Source: CAYQCH01 sp964415935
GTDB lineage: Bacteria > Patescibacteriota > Patescibacteriia > VMEV01 > CAYQCH01
Reading direction: 5' to 3'
DNA: 21,707 nt
Assembly: GCA_964415935.1 (NCBI GenBank)
Contig: CAYQCH010000017.1
Coordinates: 1 to 21,707, forward strand
Part shown: positions 1-5,871 of the stretch, one piece after another
How the letters are laid out: every line of letters starts with the position of its first letter
Position numbering within the stretch: position 1 is the stretch's first letter
Position numbers and translations under genes: made by a program
Notes under the pieces: generated by a model
The model's input: the letters and a program-made list of their open reading frames with translations, nothing else
Database searches by the model: none
What the model was told of the DNA's origin: nothing

Positions 1-736
1 GCAGCGCGTTGAAGGTATGGAAAAAGGCTTCCTGCGTCCCCTCTTTGCCGGTAATGAACTGGATGTCGTCGATGAGGAGAACGTCCACGCCGCGATACGT
101 CTTTTGAAATTCCTGCGCGCGTCCCGCTTTTACGGAAGAAATATAGTCGTTGGTGAACTTCTCGCAGGAGGCGTAGAGGATTTTGGCTCCCGGCGTGGCC
201 CGCAAAATCTGATTGCCGATGGCCTGGACCAGATGGGTCTTGCCCAAACCGACGCCGCCGTAAATAAACAGCGGGTTATAGGTGATGCCGGGGTTGGAGG
301 CCACGGCCTGGCTGGCCGCATGAGCCAATTCGTTGTGTTTGCCAACCACGAAGTTGTCAAAACCGAACTTGGAATTGATGCCGAATTCGTTGGCGTATTC
401 GCGCGGGGCCTCGGCGCGGGGCGTGTTTTGGATGGCCGTTTCAATGGTCACGGTGCGTTCGGCGGCGGACGGCTGGTAGGACTGTTTTAGCGTTTCGACT
501 TTGTACAAAACTTCCTTGATGTCGTTTTCGGTCAGCTTGCGCAATGTTTTCAAAATGTTGACGTGGTACTTCTTTTCCAGCCAGGTCTGGGTGAAGGTGT
601 TTGGAACAATTACGACAACGCGTTGGTTTTCGTAAGAGGATATGGCGGTGTGTCTAAACCAGGTCGTGAAATTCGCTTTGGAGAGGGTCAATTCCAATTC
701 GCCGAGCACGGCCTGCCACAATTGTTGGTTTGTCAT
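1..736 (-). CDS. dnaA: Chromosomal replication initiator DnaA, N-terminal part (runs off the window)
   Basis: DnaA is the AAA+ ATPase that binds DnaA boxes and melts the origin. The reading frame opens at ATG 736-734 (MTNQQLWQAVLGELEL) and stays open to the window edge, giving about 245 residues of a family usually about 450 long. Visible are the N-terminal domain I (LSKANFTTWF), a variable linker, the AAA+ entry (NSKFGFDNFVVGKHNELA), Walker A GGVGLGKTH and Walker B LLIDDIQF. The rest of the AAA+ module and the DNA-binding domain IV lie outside the window. The gene follows yidC on the same strand after 243 bp; in many bacteria dnaA instead diverges from rpmH. No clear Shine-Dalgarno precedes the start. 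The family assignment is certain. Confidence 0.97.
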   Translation of the reverse strand, partial: MTNQQLWQAVLGELELTLSKANFTTWFRHTAISSYENQRVVVIVPNTFTQTWLEKKYHVNILKTLRKLTENDIKEVLYKVETLKQSYQPSAAERTVTIETAIQNTPRAEAPREYANEFGINSKFGFDNFVVGKHNELAHAASQAVASNPGITYNPLFIYGGVGLGKTHLVQAIGNQILRATPGAKILYASCEKFTNDYISSVKAGRAQEFQKTYRGVDVLLIDDIQFITGKEGTQEAFFHTFNAL

Positions 737-913
737 AGACGAAAGCCACGAGGATTATCTTTTTGTGTGTATGTCCGCGGCCAGCATGCGCCGCACGGCC
801 CCTTTCCCGATGGAATGCGGGAGCCGAAAGCAAAGACGAGCACACGATTTTACAAGATGTTTCCTATTCTACCACATGCGGTGAACAAAACTGTTCGCCA
901 CCGCGTTTAAAAG

Positions 914-933
914 TGTGCATAGACTGTGGAAAC
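914..933. promoter_or_regulatory. Tandem DnaA-box-like 9-mers upstream of dnaA
   Basis: TGTGCATAG (914-922) and TGTGGAAAC (925-933) resemble the DnaA box TGTGNATAA with one and two mismatches. Their starts are 11 bp apart, one helical turn, in the yidC-dnaA intergenic space. They could be autoregulatory boxes for dnaA or part of an origin. A near-perfect inverted repeat lies beside them at 943-958. Functional status is inference. Confidence 0.35.
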
Positions 934-979
934 TTATGAGCAGGCATAACTTTATGCCATCGCCGCCCGACGGTCAAGG

Positions 980-1741
980 TTATTTGCTGGCAATGACCTG
1001 TGTCTTGTCGTCGATTTGCGTGACGCCTTTGTTGCCGCCGCGAAAGGCGATGTATTGCTGCACGATCATGAAGGCCGTAGAGATGAACCAGTACAGAGAC
1101 AAACCGCTGGGCAGCGTGAAGCCCACAAAGGTAATCATCAGAGGCATGATGTACATCATCTGCTTGTTCATGAGAGCCATGGCGTCTTCGTCCTTGGCGG
1201 CGTCCTCCTTGCGCACGGACGGGTCGGGGCGCTTCTGGTACAGCATTTTCCCCTGCCAGTACTGCGCGGCACCAGCCAGCAGTGCCAGAGGGATGCTGCG
1301 CTGCGACAAGTCGAGCACGCCCAGGAACATAGGGTTAATCATTTCCGGTCTGGAAACAAAGCCGTACAACAGGTCAAAGCCGTTTTCCGGGTTCAGGCCG
1401 TCGCGCAGGACCTGGTACACCGCAATGAAAATCGGCAACTGGATGAGCAGAGGCAAGCAGGAAGAAAAGGGGTTGACCTTATGCTCTTTATACAGGTCCA
1501 TCATGGCTTTCGCCTGCTTTTCCTTGTCGTTTGGATGCTCCGCCTTGATGGCGTTCAGTTTGGGCTGCAAGTCCTGCATGGCCTTCTGGGCTTTGACCTG
1601 GCTGCGGTAGAACGGATACAAAATGAAGCGGATGATGAGCGTGATGACAATGATGACCACGCCGGCGTCCTGGCCGGGGATGTGGTTATAAAGCCATACG
1701 AACAGGTTGAAAATCGGCTGGTAGAAAATGGTGGTGTACAT
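980..1741 (-). CDS. yidC: Membrane protein insertase YidC/Oxa1 family
   Basis: YidC inserts and folds inner-membrane proteins, alone or with SecYEG. The 253-aa product is the short form: it lacks the large periplasmic P1 domain of proteobacterial YidC, as in Gram-positive and CPR proteins. The first core membrane segment contains the conserved groove arginine (R38 in LIIRFILYP). Next come the charged cytoplasmic hairpin (about residues 47-85), the NPFSSCLPLLIQLPIF segment, and two further hydrophobic stretches near PLALLAGAAQYWQ and MYIMPLMITFVGFTLPSGLSLYW. ATG 1741 lies 8 nt after the yidD stop, so co-translation with yidD is likely. No Shine-Dalgarno is visible. Confidence 0.96.
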   Translation of the reverse strand: MYTTIFYQPIFNLFVWLYNHIPGQDAGVVIIVITLIIRFILYPFYRSQVKAQKAMQDLQPKLNAIKAEHPNDKEKQAKAMMDLYKEHKVNPFSSCLPLLIQLPIFIAVYQVLRDGLNPENGFDLLYGFVSRPEMINPMFLGVLDLSQRSIPLALLAGAAQYWQGKMLYQKRPDPSVRKEDAAKDEDAMALMNKQMMYIMPLMITFVGFTLPSGLSLYWFISTAFMIVQQYIAFRGGNKGVTQIDDKTQVIASK

Positions 1742-1749
1742 AATAAAGG

Positions 1750-2004
1750 TTATGGCACTTCGTCCACGCCGCCCTGGCTAAAGGGGTGGCAGCGCAGCAG
1801 GCGCCTCATGGCCAGAAACGAGCCTTTTAAGACGCCATGCTTGTCGATGGCGCGGGCCGCGTATTCGGAGCACGTTGGATGGAACTTACAATACCCATTC
1901 GGATAGAAGTAACGCAAGATGCCGTGATCGAACGAAATGGTTTTTTGGTAGATCTTGATGAAGACGAGGGCCATCCGTTTCAGCGCGTATTCCAGCGGAT
2001 TCAT
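1750..2004 (-). CDS. yidD: Membrane protein insertion efficiency factor YidD
   Basis: YidD is a small membrane-associated factor that assists YidC-dependent insertion. The product is 84 aa when started at ATG 2004 (MNPLEYALKR); an upstream in-frame ATG at 2028 would add eight residues inside rnpA. The signature is clear: an amphipathic N-terminal helix, then YCKFHPTCSEYA with both conserved cysteines, then HPFSQGGVDEVP near the C-terminus. The chosen start lies 1 nt after the rnpA stop and the stop lies 8 nt before yidC, the canonical rpmH-rnpA-yidD-yidC arrangement. Confidence 0.95.
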   Translation of the reverse strand: MNPLEYALKRMALVFIKIYQKTISFDHGILRYFYPNGYCKFHPTCSEYAARAIDKHGVLKGSFLAMRRLLRCHPFSQGGVDEVP

Positions 2005-2005
2005 A

Positions 2006-2359
2006 TTACTTCTTTGGCGCGAGTACACCCGCTTTGCGCAATGCCGACAGGATCATATCGCGCTTGTCTTCATGCGACAGCGCCAAAAAGCCCGAACGGA
2101 TGGTGATGGCCGCATCAAAGCCGGGCTTTACGTCCGGCAGCACGGCACGCACGATTTCGCGCGCCTGGCGTTTAACGCGATTGCGCCGGACGGCCGATTT
2201 CTCCGTTTTTGCGGAAACAACAAATGCAAACCGCGTGGGACCTTCCGGCTGCCGCTTCCCCACGCGCAGTTGCACGTGGCGGCCAAAGACAACGCGCCCG
2301 CGTTTGAAGAGCGTGTCAAAATCTTTTCGTTTGGTTAGGCGGTGTGTGCTTGGAAGCAT
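2006..2359 (-). CDS. rnpA: Ribonuclease P protein component
   Basis: RnpA is the protein cofactor of RNase P, which matures tRNA 5' ends. The 117-aa product starts at ATG 2359 (MLPSTHRLTKRKDFDTLF), typical for the family. The hallmark RNR motif is present in AVRRNRVKRQAREIVR, preceded by the FAFVVSAKTEKSA strand. A longer in-frame ATG at 2398 exists, but it would place translation across the palindrome at 2366-2395, so the shorter start is preferred. The order rpmH-rnpA-yidD-yidC is strong independent support. Confidence 0.95.
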   Translation of the reverse strand: MLPSTHRLTKRKDFDTLFKRGRVVFGRHVQLRVGKRQPEGPTRFAFVVSAKTEKSAVRRNRVKRQAREIVRAVLPDVKPGFDAAITIRSGFLALSHEDKRDMILSALRKAGVLAPKK

Positions 2360-2365
2360 GTAGTC

Positions 2366-2395
2366 AAAAGCATGGGTATTATATCCCATGCTTTT
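2366..2395 (-). promoter_or_regulatory. Perfect inverted repeat with TATAAT in its loop, between rpmH and rnpA
   Basis: The 11-nt arms AAAAGCATGGG (2366-2376) and CCCATGCTTTT (2385-2395) enclose an 8-nt loop. Read on the minus strand the loop carries a perfect -10 hexamer, TATAAT. The hairpin ends in TTTT on that strand, so it could be an attenuating terminator after rpmH, a promoter/operator for rnpA, or both. It ends 6 nt before the chosen rnpA start. Confidence 0.6.
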
Positions 2396-2413
2396 CATTT
2401 GGTCTGTCAGTTG

Positions 2414-2551
2414 TTACCAGGTCAGGCGTTTGCGGCCTTTGGCTTTGCGGCTCTTGAGGACTTTGCGGCCGCTGGGGCTTTTGGCGCGGGCGCGGAAGCC
2501 GGCTTTCTTTGAGCGCTTGCGCTTGGAGGGGTTATAGGTGCGTTTGGGCAT
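2414..2551 (-). CDS. rpmH: 50S ribosomal protein L34
   Basis: L34 is a 45-residue, very basic protein of the large subunit. The gene runs from ATG 2551 to TAA 2414. The product begins MPKRTYNPSKRKRSKKAGF, continues with the conserved RARAKSPSGRKVLKSRK stretch and ends RKRLTW. Length and sequence match the family, and rnpA follows at once on the same strand. The start of transcription is probably about 220 nt upstream (see the promoter at 2777-2805), giving an unusually long leader. Confidence 0.97.
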   Translation of the reverse strand: MPKRTYNPSKRKRSKKAGFRARAKSPSGRKVLKSRKAKGRKRLTW

Positions 2552-2776
2552 ACATCAGTTAAGTACTTTTGAAATCTACGATGATTTGGGGAGGTTGTCA
2601 ATACGACAGATTTGAAAATCCCCCCGAACTCGGTAGAGAATGGGGGGATAGTGAGGCGCAGCGTTGACGCTACGAGACTACTCTGTAGCCTGCAGCGAAC
2701 GTTTTGCCTTTTTGCTTCCGTCGTCTATGAGGCACTTGAGACGGCGGAAGGCAGTACAGCGTACTACAGCAGGAAC

Positions 2777-2805
2777 ACAGTAACAAATTTTGAGGCTTTT
2801 GTCAA
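2777..2805 (-). promoter_or_regulatory. Sigma70-like promoter, probably for rpmH operon
   Basis: On the minus strand TTGACA (2805-2800) is followed after 17 bp by TACTGT (2782-2777). The expected start is near 2770, leaving a leader of about 220 nt before rpmH. No other plausible -35/-10 pair was found closer to rpmH. Confidence 0.5.
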
Positions 2806-2809
2806 CAAA

Positions 2810-2835
2810 AAACCCATGCGGCTTACTCCTGGTTT
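2810..2835 (-). terminator. Possible weak terminator of the 201-aa gene
   Basis: On the minus strand AAACCA (2835-2830) can pair with TGGGTTT (2816-2810) with one bulge, followed directly by more T residues. It lies about 100 nt after the stop of the 2933-3538 gene. The stem is short. Confidence 0.3.
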
Positions 2836-2932
2836 CTTGTAGCGCGGTGTCGACGCCGGAGCGGACACCTTGCTTCCAGAATGCGCATGGGGATGGGGCG
2901 TTTCCACCCTTCTCATATTGAGAATGAAAGAA

Positions 2933-3538
2933 CTAGAGCGTGAGCCACAAGGCACCGGCGGCGCTTGTGATCTGAGTGAAGGCATCAGGATTCGTGCGGA
3001 CGACTGCAGTGATCGCGGCAGTTACGTGCTGCCTACGCTTGCTGCGGTTTCCCTCCGTGTTGATGGCCAGAATTGCGGAGCGCGTGGCGTGGAGGTGCTT
3101 GTTGTCTGCTCCTGGACTGGTCCTGGGCAGCTGCTGCAGGTGTCTAACTACCTGCGAACGCAAGCGTCTGCGGCTGCCTGCATCGGCCTTGAGGAACCGG
3201 CATATGTCCGCGATGATCTGCGGAAAGCGCGTACCGACGGCCATCTGCGCGGTGGCAACGGCGACAAAGAGCAGGCCGAGGTTTCCCAGCCGGGTCTCCA
3301 CTTGCTCAACCAGGCGGTCGGCCGTTCGGAAGCACGCACCCCTGACCAGGATACCGTATTCAGAGCGAAGGAACCGGTGTGCGAGCGAATCCGGAGCACT
3401 CAACTCGGCCCAGGCCTGAATGTCGGGAATGCTGAGTAGACCAGCGCGGATTTTCTCCCTGATAGCCCTGTTGCGCTCGTCCGGATCATCACCGGCACGA
3501 GCGCGTCGTTCACGTTCACGAAGACGAGCATCTGCCAT
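2933..3538 (-). CDS. Hypothetical protein, 201 aa, soluble, arginine-rich
   Basis: Not recognised as a known family. The product starts MADARLRERERRARAGDDPD, is rich in Arg and Ala, and has no signal peptide or membrane segment. A strong Shine-Dalgarno (AAAGGAGAA) sits a few nt before ATG 3538, and a near-consensus promoter lies upstream, so expression is well supported. Residues 26-56 (starting IREKIRAGLLSIPDIQAW) align without gaps to residues 26-56 of the product of the gene at 5872-6747 (starting IRERVRVGEVRPRQALL). The motif recalls Arg/Ala-rich N-terminal modules seen in unknown proteins of other phyla, but this is from memory. Base composition is richer in GC than the neighbouring PRC-barrel gene. 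Confidence 0.75.
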   Translation of the reverse strand: MADARLRERERRARAGDDPDERNRAIREKIRAGLLSIPDIQAWAELSAPDSLAHRFLRSEYGILVRGACFRTADRLVEQVETRLGNLGLLFVAVATAQMAVGTRFPQIIADICRFLKADAGSRRRLRSQVVRHLQQLPRTSPGADNKHLHATRSAILAINTEGNRSKRRQHVTAAITAVVRTNPDAFTQITSAAGALWLTL

Positions 3539-3557
3539 GTGGTTCTCCTTTGCTCAC

Positions 3558-3586
3558 TTATTATCATAATTTAAGCATTTTGTCAA
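3558..3586 (-). promoter_or_regulatory. Sigma70-like promoter of the 201-aa gene
   Basis: On the minus strand TTGACA (3586-3581) and TAATAA (3563-3558) are separated by exactly 17 bp. The expected start is near 3551, a short leader that still includes the AAAGGAGAA Shine-Dalgarno. Confidence 0.65.
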
Positions 3587-3607
3587 GTTTTGTATTCAAA
3601 CATTCAC

Positions 3608-3636
3608 TTGCCGCTTTTGCTTCCTGCCTCTACCAT
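3608..3636 (+). promoter_or_regulatory. Promoter of the PRC-barrel gene, apparently near-leaderless
   Basis: TTGCCG (3608-3613) and TACCAT (3631-3636) are 17 bp apart. The -10 ends only 8 nt before ATG 3645, so the transcript would start at or next to the initiation codon. No Shine-Dalgarno is present. Confidence 0.45.
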
Positions 3637-3644
3637 CCATATAT

Positions 3645-3959
3645 ATGAAGATTTCATGGAAGCAACTTCATCATCTGCCAGTTATCACGGAATCCGGCAA
3701 AAAAATCGGCGTGGTGGAGGGAGTCAATGTCGATGTTGATGCGCATACGGTGTTTCAGTACCAGGTCAAACCGGGCCGCGTGATTTTGGCCATGTTTTCA
3801 AAAGAGTTGCTTGTCTCCCCTGCCGAAGTCATTTCCATGGACGATAAAGCCATGATTGTGAAGGACTCCGTCCTGTCCGCGCAGCCGGCCACGACCAACA
3901 AAAAAACGCGGCTGGCGCTGCGTCCTCTGGAAGGCGTGGAAATGAGTGAGAGGGATTAG
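3645..3959 (+). CDS. PRC-barrel domain protein, 104 aa
   Basis: PRC-barrel domains are small beta-barrels found in RimM, in photosynthetic reaction centre H subunits and in many short stand-alone proteins of unclear role. The product begins MKISWKQLHHLPVITESGKKIG, with the typical pattern of a hydrophobic strand, G-K-x-I-G turn and VEGVNVDVDAHTV. It continues with VSPAEVISMDDKAMIVKD, the usual closing strand of the fold. The C-terminal 25 residues are polar. Its stop overlaps the stop of the convergent lipid-kinase-like gene by 3 bp. It is the only rightward gene left of the putative origin. The fold is fairly sure; the function is unknown. Confidence 0.8.
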   Translation: MKISWKQLHHLPVITESGKKIGVVEGVNVDVDAHTVFQYQVKPGRVILAMFSKELLVSPAEVISMDDKAMIVKDSVLSAQPATTNKKTRLALRPLEGVEMSERD

Positions 3960-4699
3960 AGCTTTCGGTTCTTGCCGACAATGACGCGCAGCTGCTGGTC
4001 AGAAAGCGTAACATTTACGGGCGTTTTTACAATCTTTTGCCCGTCGACAAGGAGCGGTTGATGCCGCGGCTCGTCGATGGATATGCCCTGCGCCGTGAAA
4101 ATAGTCGAAGGCATCGGCAACGGTTTGCGAAACATTTTTTGTTTGGCCGTGGGTGTTACAACCACGGTCAGCTTTTTTATCTGCTCGCTGACGGGTTCGC
4201 CTTGCGTAAACGGGTTGAGGATGGAAATGATGGCGTCGTCCGTGGTGGCGCTGGCCGTGTATTGCGCGTCGCAATGGATTTGTGTCCGGGAATCCTGGGC
4301 TACGACGGAATGGATGAAATATTTTTGGTTGATGCGTCCAAGGCGGATGTAATAAATGAGCCGCGCCGACAACACCTGGCATGCTTGCTCGCCGGGCGGG
4401 ATGCCAAGGATATCGGCCATCAGGCGATGCGAGCCCACGGGGATGAGGCCGACGGTAATGGAGGTAAGCTGGTCGGCATAGTCGGCCAGGCTGCTGAAGA
4501 GCTGGTCGCTGCCTACCGCCACAATGGTTTTGACGCCGCGATTGATGAGTTCTTCCACCGCATGCCCCACATTGCTGATCAGGCTGAGACGGATAATCTG
4601 GCCTTGCAAACCAAGGTCAGTCAGCGAATTTTCAATACGGTTCACCTCTTTGATGAACTGCTTTTGCGTCAAAAAAATATCGTAAATATAGCCGTACAT
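3956..4699 (-). CDS. Diacylglycerol kinase catalytic-domain-like protein with degenerate motifs
   Basis: The 247-aa product has the layout of the DAGK/NAD-kinase-like fold: an N-terminal Rossmann-like segment (residues 1-100), then a beta-sandwich. The usual nucleotide-binding GGDGT appears as VAVGSDQLFSSLADYA, and the second glycine motif (G-T-G-N-D in active kinases) appears as GLIPVGSHRLMADILGIP. The architecture is kept but several key residues are replaced, so lipid kinase activity is doubtful; it may bind a nucleotide or lipid without catalysis. It lies 19 nt after the bactofilin stop on the same strand, so the two are probably one operon. No Shine-Dalgarno is seen before ATG 4699. Confidence 0.75.
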   Translation of the reverse strand: MYGYIYDIFLTQKQFIKEVNRIENSLTDLGLQGQIIRLSLISNVGHAVEELINRGVKTIVAVGSDQLFSSLADYADQLTSITVGLIPVGSHRLMADILGIPPGEQACQVLSARLIYYIRLGRINQKYFIHSVVAQDSRTQIHCDAQYTASATTDDAIISILNPFTQGEPVSEQIKKLTVVVTPTAKQKMFRKPLPMPSTIFTAQGISIDEPRHQPLLVDGQKIVKTPVNVTLSDQQLRVIVGKNRKL

Positions 4700-4718
4700 A
4701 GGCTATGGCCTGTACAGG

Positions 4719-5114
4719 CTATTTTTGCTGGGACGGCTGCTGGTTGATTTGCGCAGGCTTGCCGTTTTGATCCCCCATTTTTAGATGGCCGTTGATGCGC
4801 GCGCCGCTTTCCACGGCAATCGTCTTGGTGGCGATGTCGCCGGTTATACGCGCACTGGCTTTGATGACCAGGTGTCCGGAAATATTCAGGCTGCCATGCA
4901 CCGCGCCGGCGACGGAAGCGTTCATAGCGTTGATGTTGGCTTTGATTTCCGCGCTTTCACCGACGGTCACGTCTTTGTCCGTGCTTAATGTGCCGGTCAG
5001 GGTGCCTTCCACAAGCACATTGCCGGTTCCCTTGAGGTCGCCTTCCACTTTTACGGCCGGACCGATGACGGTTGCTGCATCTCCTTGTGACATAGGCGCG
5101 TTTTTCTGAAACAT
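4719..5114 (-). CDS. Bactofilin family cytoskeletal protein
   Basis: Bactofilins polymerise without nucleotide into filaments, often membrane-associated, that position cell-wall enzymes or chromosome-segregation proteins. The 131-aa product has the short polar N-terminus, the right-handed beta-helix core with regularly spaced hydrophobic/glycine rungs (VEGDLKGTGNVLVEGTLTG, then KANINAMNASVAGAVHGSLN, then ITGDIATKTIAVESGARING), and a disordered Gln-rich tail (NQQPSQQK). Length is typical. It is the first leftward gene after the parS-containing region; in some bacteria bactofilins are tied to ParABS, which makes the position notable. A TAGAAT -10-like element lies 16 nt before ATG 5114. Confidence 0.93.
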   Translation of the reverse strand: MFQKNAPMSQGDAATVIGPAVKVEGDLKGTGNVLVEGTLTGTLSTDKDVTVGESAEIKANINAMNASVAGAVHGSLNISGHLVIKASARITGDIATKTIAVESGARINGHLKMGDQNGKPAQINQQPSQQK

Positions 5115-5211
5115 AAGTTCACGTTAATTGATTCTAACATGCTCTCAGTATACAATGGTTTGGCTAAACTTGGGGTGGATAAATTGGCTTTGACAGTTGT
5201 TTAGCTGCTTG

Positions 5212-5226
5212 TGGAACACTGTTCCA
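5212..5226. repeat. Inverted repeat with outward-facing parS half-sites
   Basis: TGGAACA (5212-5218) and TGTTCCA (5220-5226) form a perfect inverted repeat around one base. These are the same 7-mers that make up the parS sites, but in the opposite order, so the element may be a degenerate or rearranged ParB half-site pair. Confidence 0.45.
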
Positions 5227-5277
5227 TGGGCATGTTTCACAGAGAGCTGCTCGCAGAATTTTGCTAAGGTAAAGCAC

Positions 5278-5307
5278 AAAATATTATTAAGTGTCGTAAA
5301 ATATTAT
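5278..5307. repeat. AT-rich direct repeats, unwinding-element-like
   Basis: AAAATATTAT occurs at 5278-5287 and again at 5298-5307, 20 bp apart start to start, which is two helical turns. It sits immediately left of the first parS site. Placement and composition suit a DNA unwinding element, but the repeat could also be promoter sequence for the tRNA downstream. Confidence 0.45.
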
Positions 5308-5311
5308 AAAA

Positions 5312-5327
5312 TGTTCCACGTGGAACA
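5312..5327. promoter_or_regulatory. parS: parS site 1 (ParB-binding centromere element)
   Basis: A perfect 16-bp palindrome, TGTTCCACGTGGAACA, extended by matching AA/TT to 20 bp. It differs from the Bacillus consensus TGTTNCACGTGAAACA only by the G-for-A that makes both half-sites identical. ParB nucleates here and loads as a clamp. parA and parB are not in this window. Confidence 0.88.
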
Positions 5328-5403
5328 TTCCCCTAGGCGAATTCTCGGTTTGTCCTAAGCTGTAAGTCAGCCGCCGTGGATCGCTCTGACTCAACACAAT
5401 TCT

Positions 5404-5478
5404 GCCCTCGTAGTTCAATGGATAGAACAGGTCCGTCCTAAGGACAAGATGTGGGTTCGATTCCTGCCGGGGGCACCA
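5404..5478 (+). tRNA. tRNA-Arg (anticodon CCT)
   Basis: A 75-nt cloverleaf. The acceptor GCCCTCG pairs with CGGGGGC, followed by discriminator A and encoded CCA (to 5478). The D stem is GTTC/GAAC. The anticodon stem is GTCC/GGAC with loop GTCCTAA, in which T33 is followed by CCT. The T arm is GTGGG-TTCGATT-CCTGC with wobble pairs. The anticodon reads AGG arginine codons. The gene lies between parS sites 1 and 2; site 2 starts 18 nt after the CCA and is flanked by A and T runs, so it could double as the terminator. Confidence 0.93.
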
Positions 5479-5495
5479 GATAAGATTTCCAAAAA

Positions 5496-5511
5496 TGTTC
5501 CACGTGGAACA
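5496..5511. promoter_or_regulatory. parS: parS site 2
   Basis: The second perfect TGTTCCACGTGGAACA, flanked by five A on the left and five T on the right, so symmetry extends over 26 bp (5491-5516). As RNA it would form a stem with loop ACGU followed by U residues, a plausible terminator for the tRNA just upstream. Confidence 0.88.
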
Positions 5512-5605
5512 TTTTTGTGTTTGTGGCGCATTCTCGATTCATCCTGACCACGTTGTCGAGAGGTGAAATTTTTGTATGTGGTTTTGTGCGGTTTGATTTT
5601 TAAAA

Positions 5606-5621
5606 TGTTCCACGTGGAACA
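5606..5621. promoter_or_regulatory. parS: parS site 3
   Basis: The third perfect TGTTCCACGTGGAACA, with AAA/TTT flanks and T residues to 5627. It lies 110 bp from site 2. Confidence 0.88.
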
Positions 5622-5720
5622 TTTTTTAGGGGTTCGTAATTATCAAAAAGATCTTAACGTGTTTTTGCAGATTTCAAAATTGCAGTGTCAAATTAAATTA
5701 AGCTGTTAAAGCTTTTCAAT

Positions 5721-5736
5721 TGTTCCACGTGGAACA
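5721..5736. promoter_or_regulatory. parS: parS site 4
   Basis: The fourth perfect TGTTCCACGTGGAACA, flanked by CAAT on the left and ATTT on the right. It lies 115 bp from site 3. A TATAAT hexamer follows at 5755-5760, so ParB bound here could also affect rightward transcription. Confidence 0.88.
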
Positions 5737-5792
5737 ATTTATTTTCGGCGAGCATATAATCTAGTTTTTGCGACGCATTATTCGCGTCAAGT

Positions 5793-5821
5793 TTGATACT
5801 TTTGTAAAAACAAGACATACT
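5793..5821 (+). promoter_or_regulatory. Sigma70-like promoter of the 291-aa gene
   Basis: TTGATA (5793-5798) and CATACT (5816-5821) are 17 bp apart. The expected start, near 5828, is just before a GC-rich hairpin (CCGGAC 5835-5840, loop CGC, GTCCGG 5844-5849), so the mRNA would begin with that stem. Confidence 0.55.
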
Positions 5822-5871
5822 GAGTCGCTGTGCTCCGGACCGCGTCCGGGCATTTGCAGGAGGAAGAATGC

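Larger units (their letters stand above)
2552..2932. other. 381-bp intergenic region with structured rpmH leader
   Basis: No convincing protein gene lies here. On the leftward strand it would be the rpmH 5' leader. Two strong inverted repeats are visible. ATCCCCCC (2618-2625) pairs with GGGGGGAT (2642-2649), and on the minus strand runs into TTTTC, like an attenuator. CTTCCGTCGTCT (2715-2726) pairs with AGACGGCGGAAG (2739-2750) with one G-T wobble. Short ORFs in this stretch have no recognisable features. Confidence 0.55.
5115..5871. other. Putative origin/centromere region (no protein genes)
   Basis: About 750 bp without a protein gene, visibly AT-rich. It contains four parS palindromes, one tRNA gene, an AT-rich 10-mer repeated at 20-bp spacing, and DnaA-box-like GGTGGATAA (one mismatch to TGTGGATAA) near 5175. 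Transcription diverges: eight of nine genes to the left read left, and all but one to the right read right. This is the pattern expected around a chromosomal origin. The origin call is inference. Confidence 0.6.

Noticed and set aside
563..910. Plus-strand ORF over the dnaA start
   Set aside because: It is antisense to dnaA and its intergenic region, without ribosome site or recognisable product.
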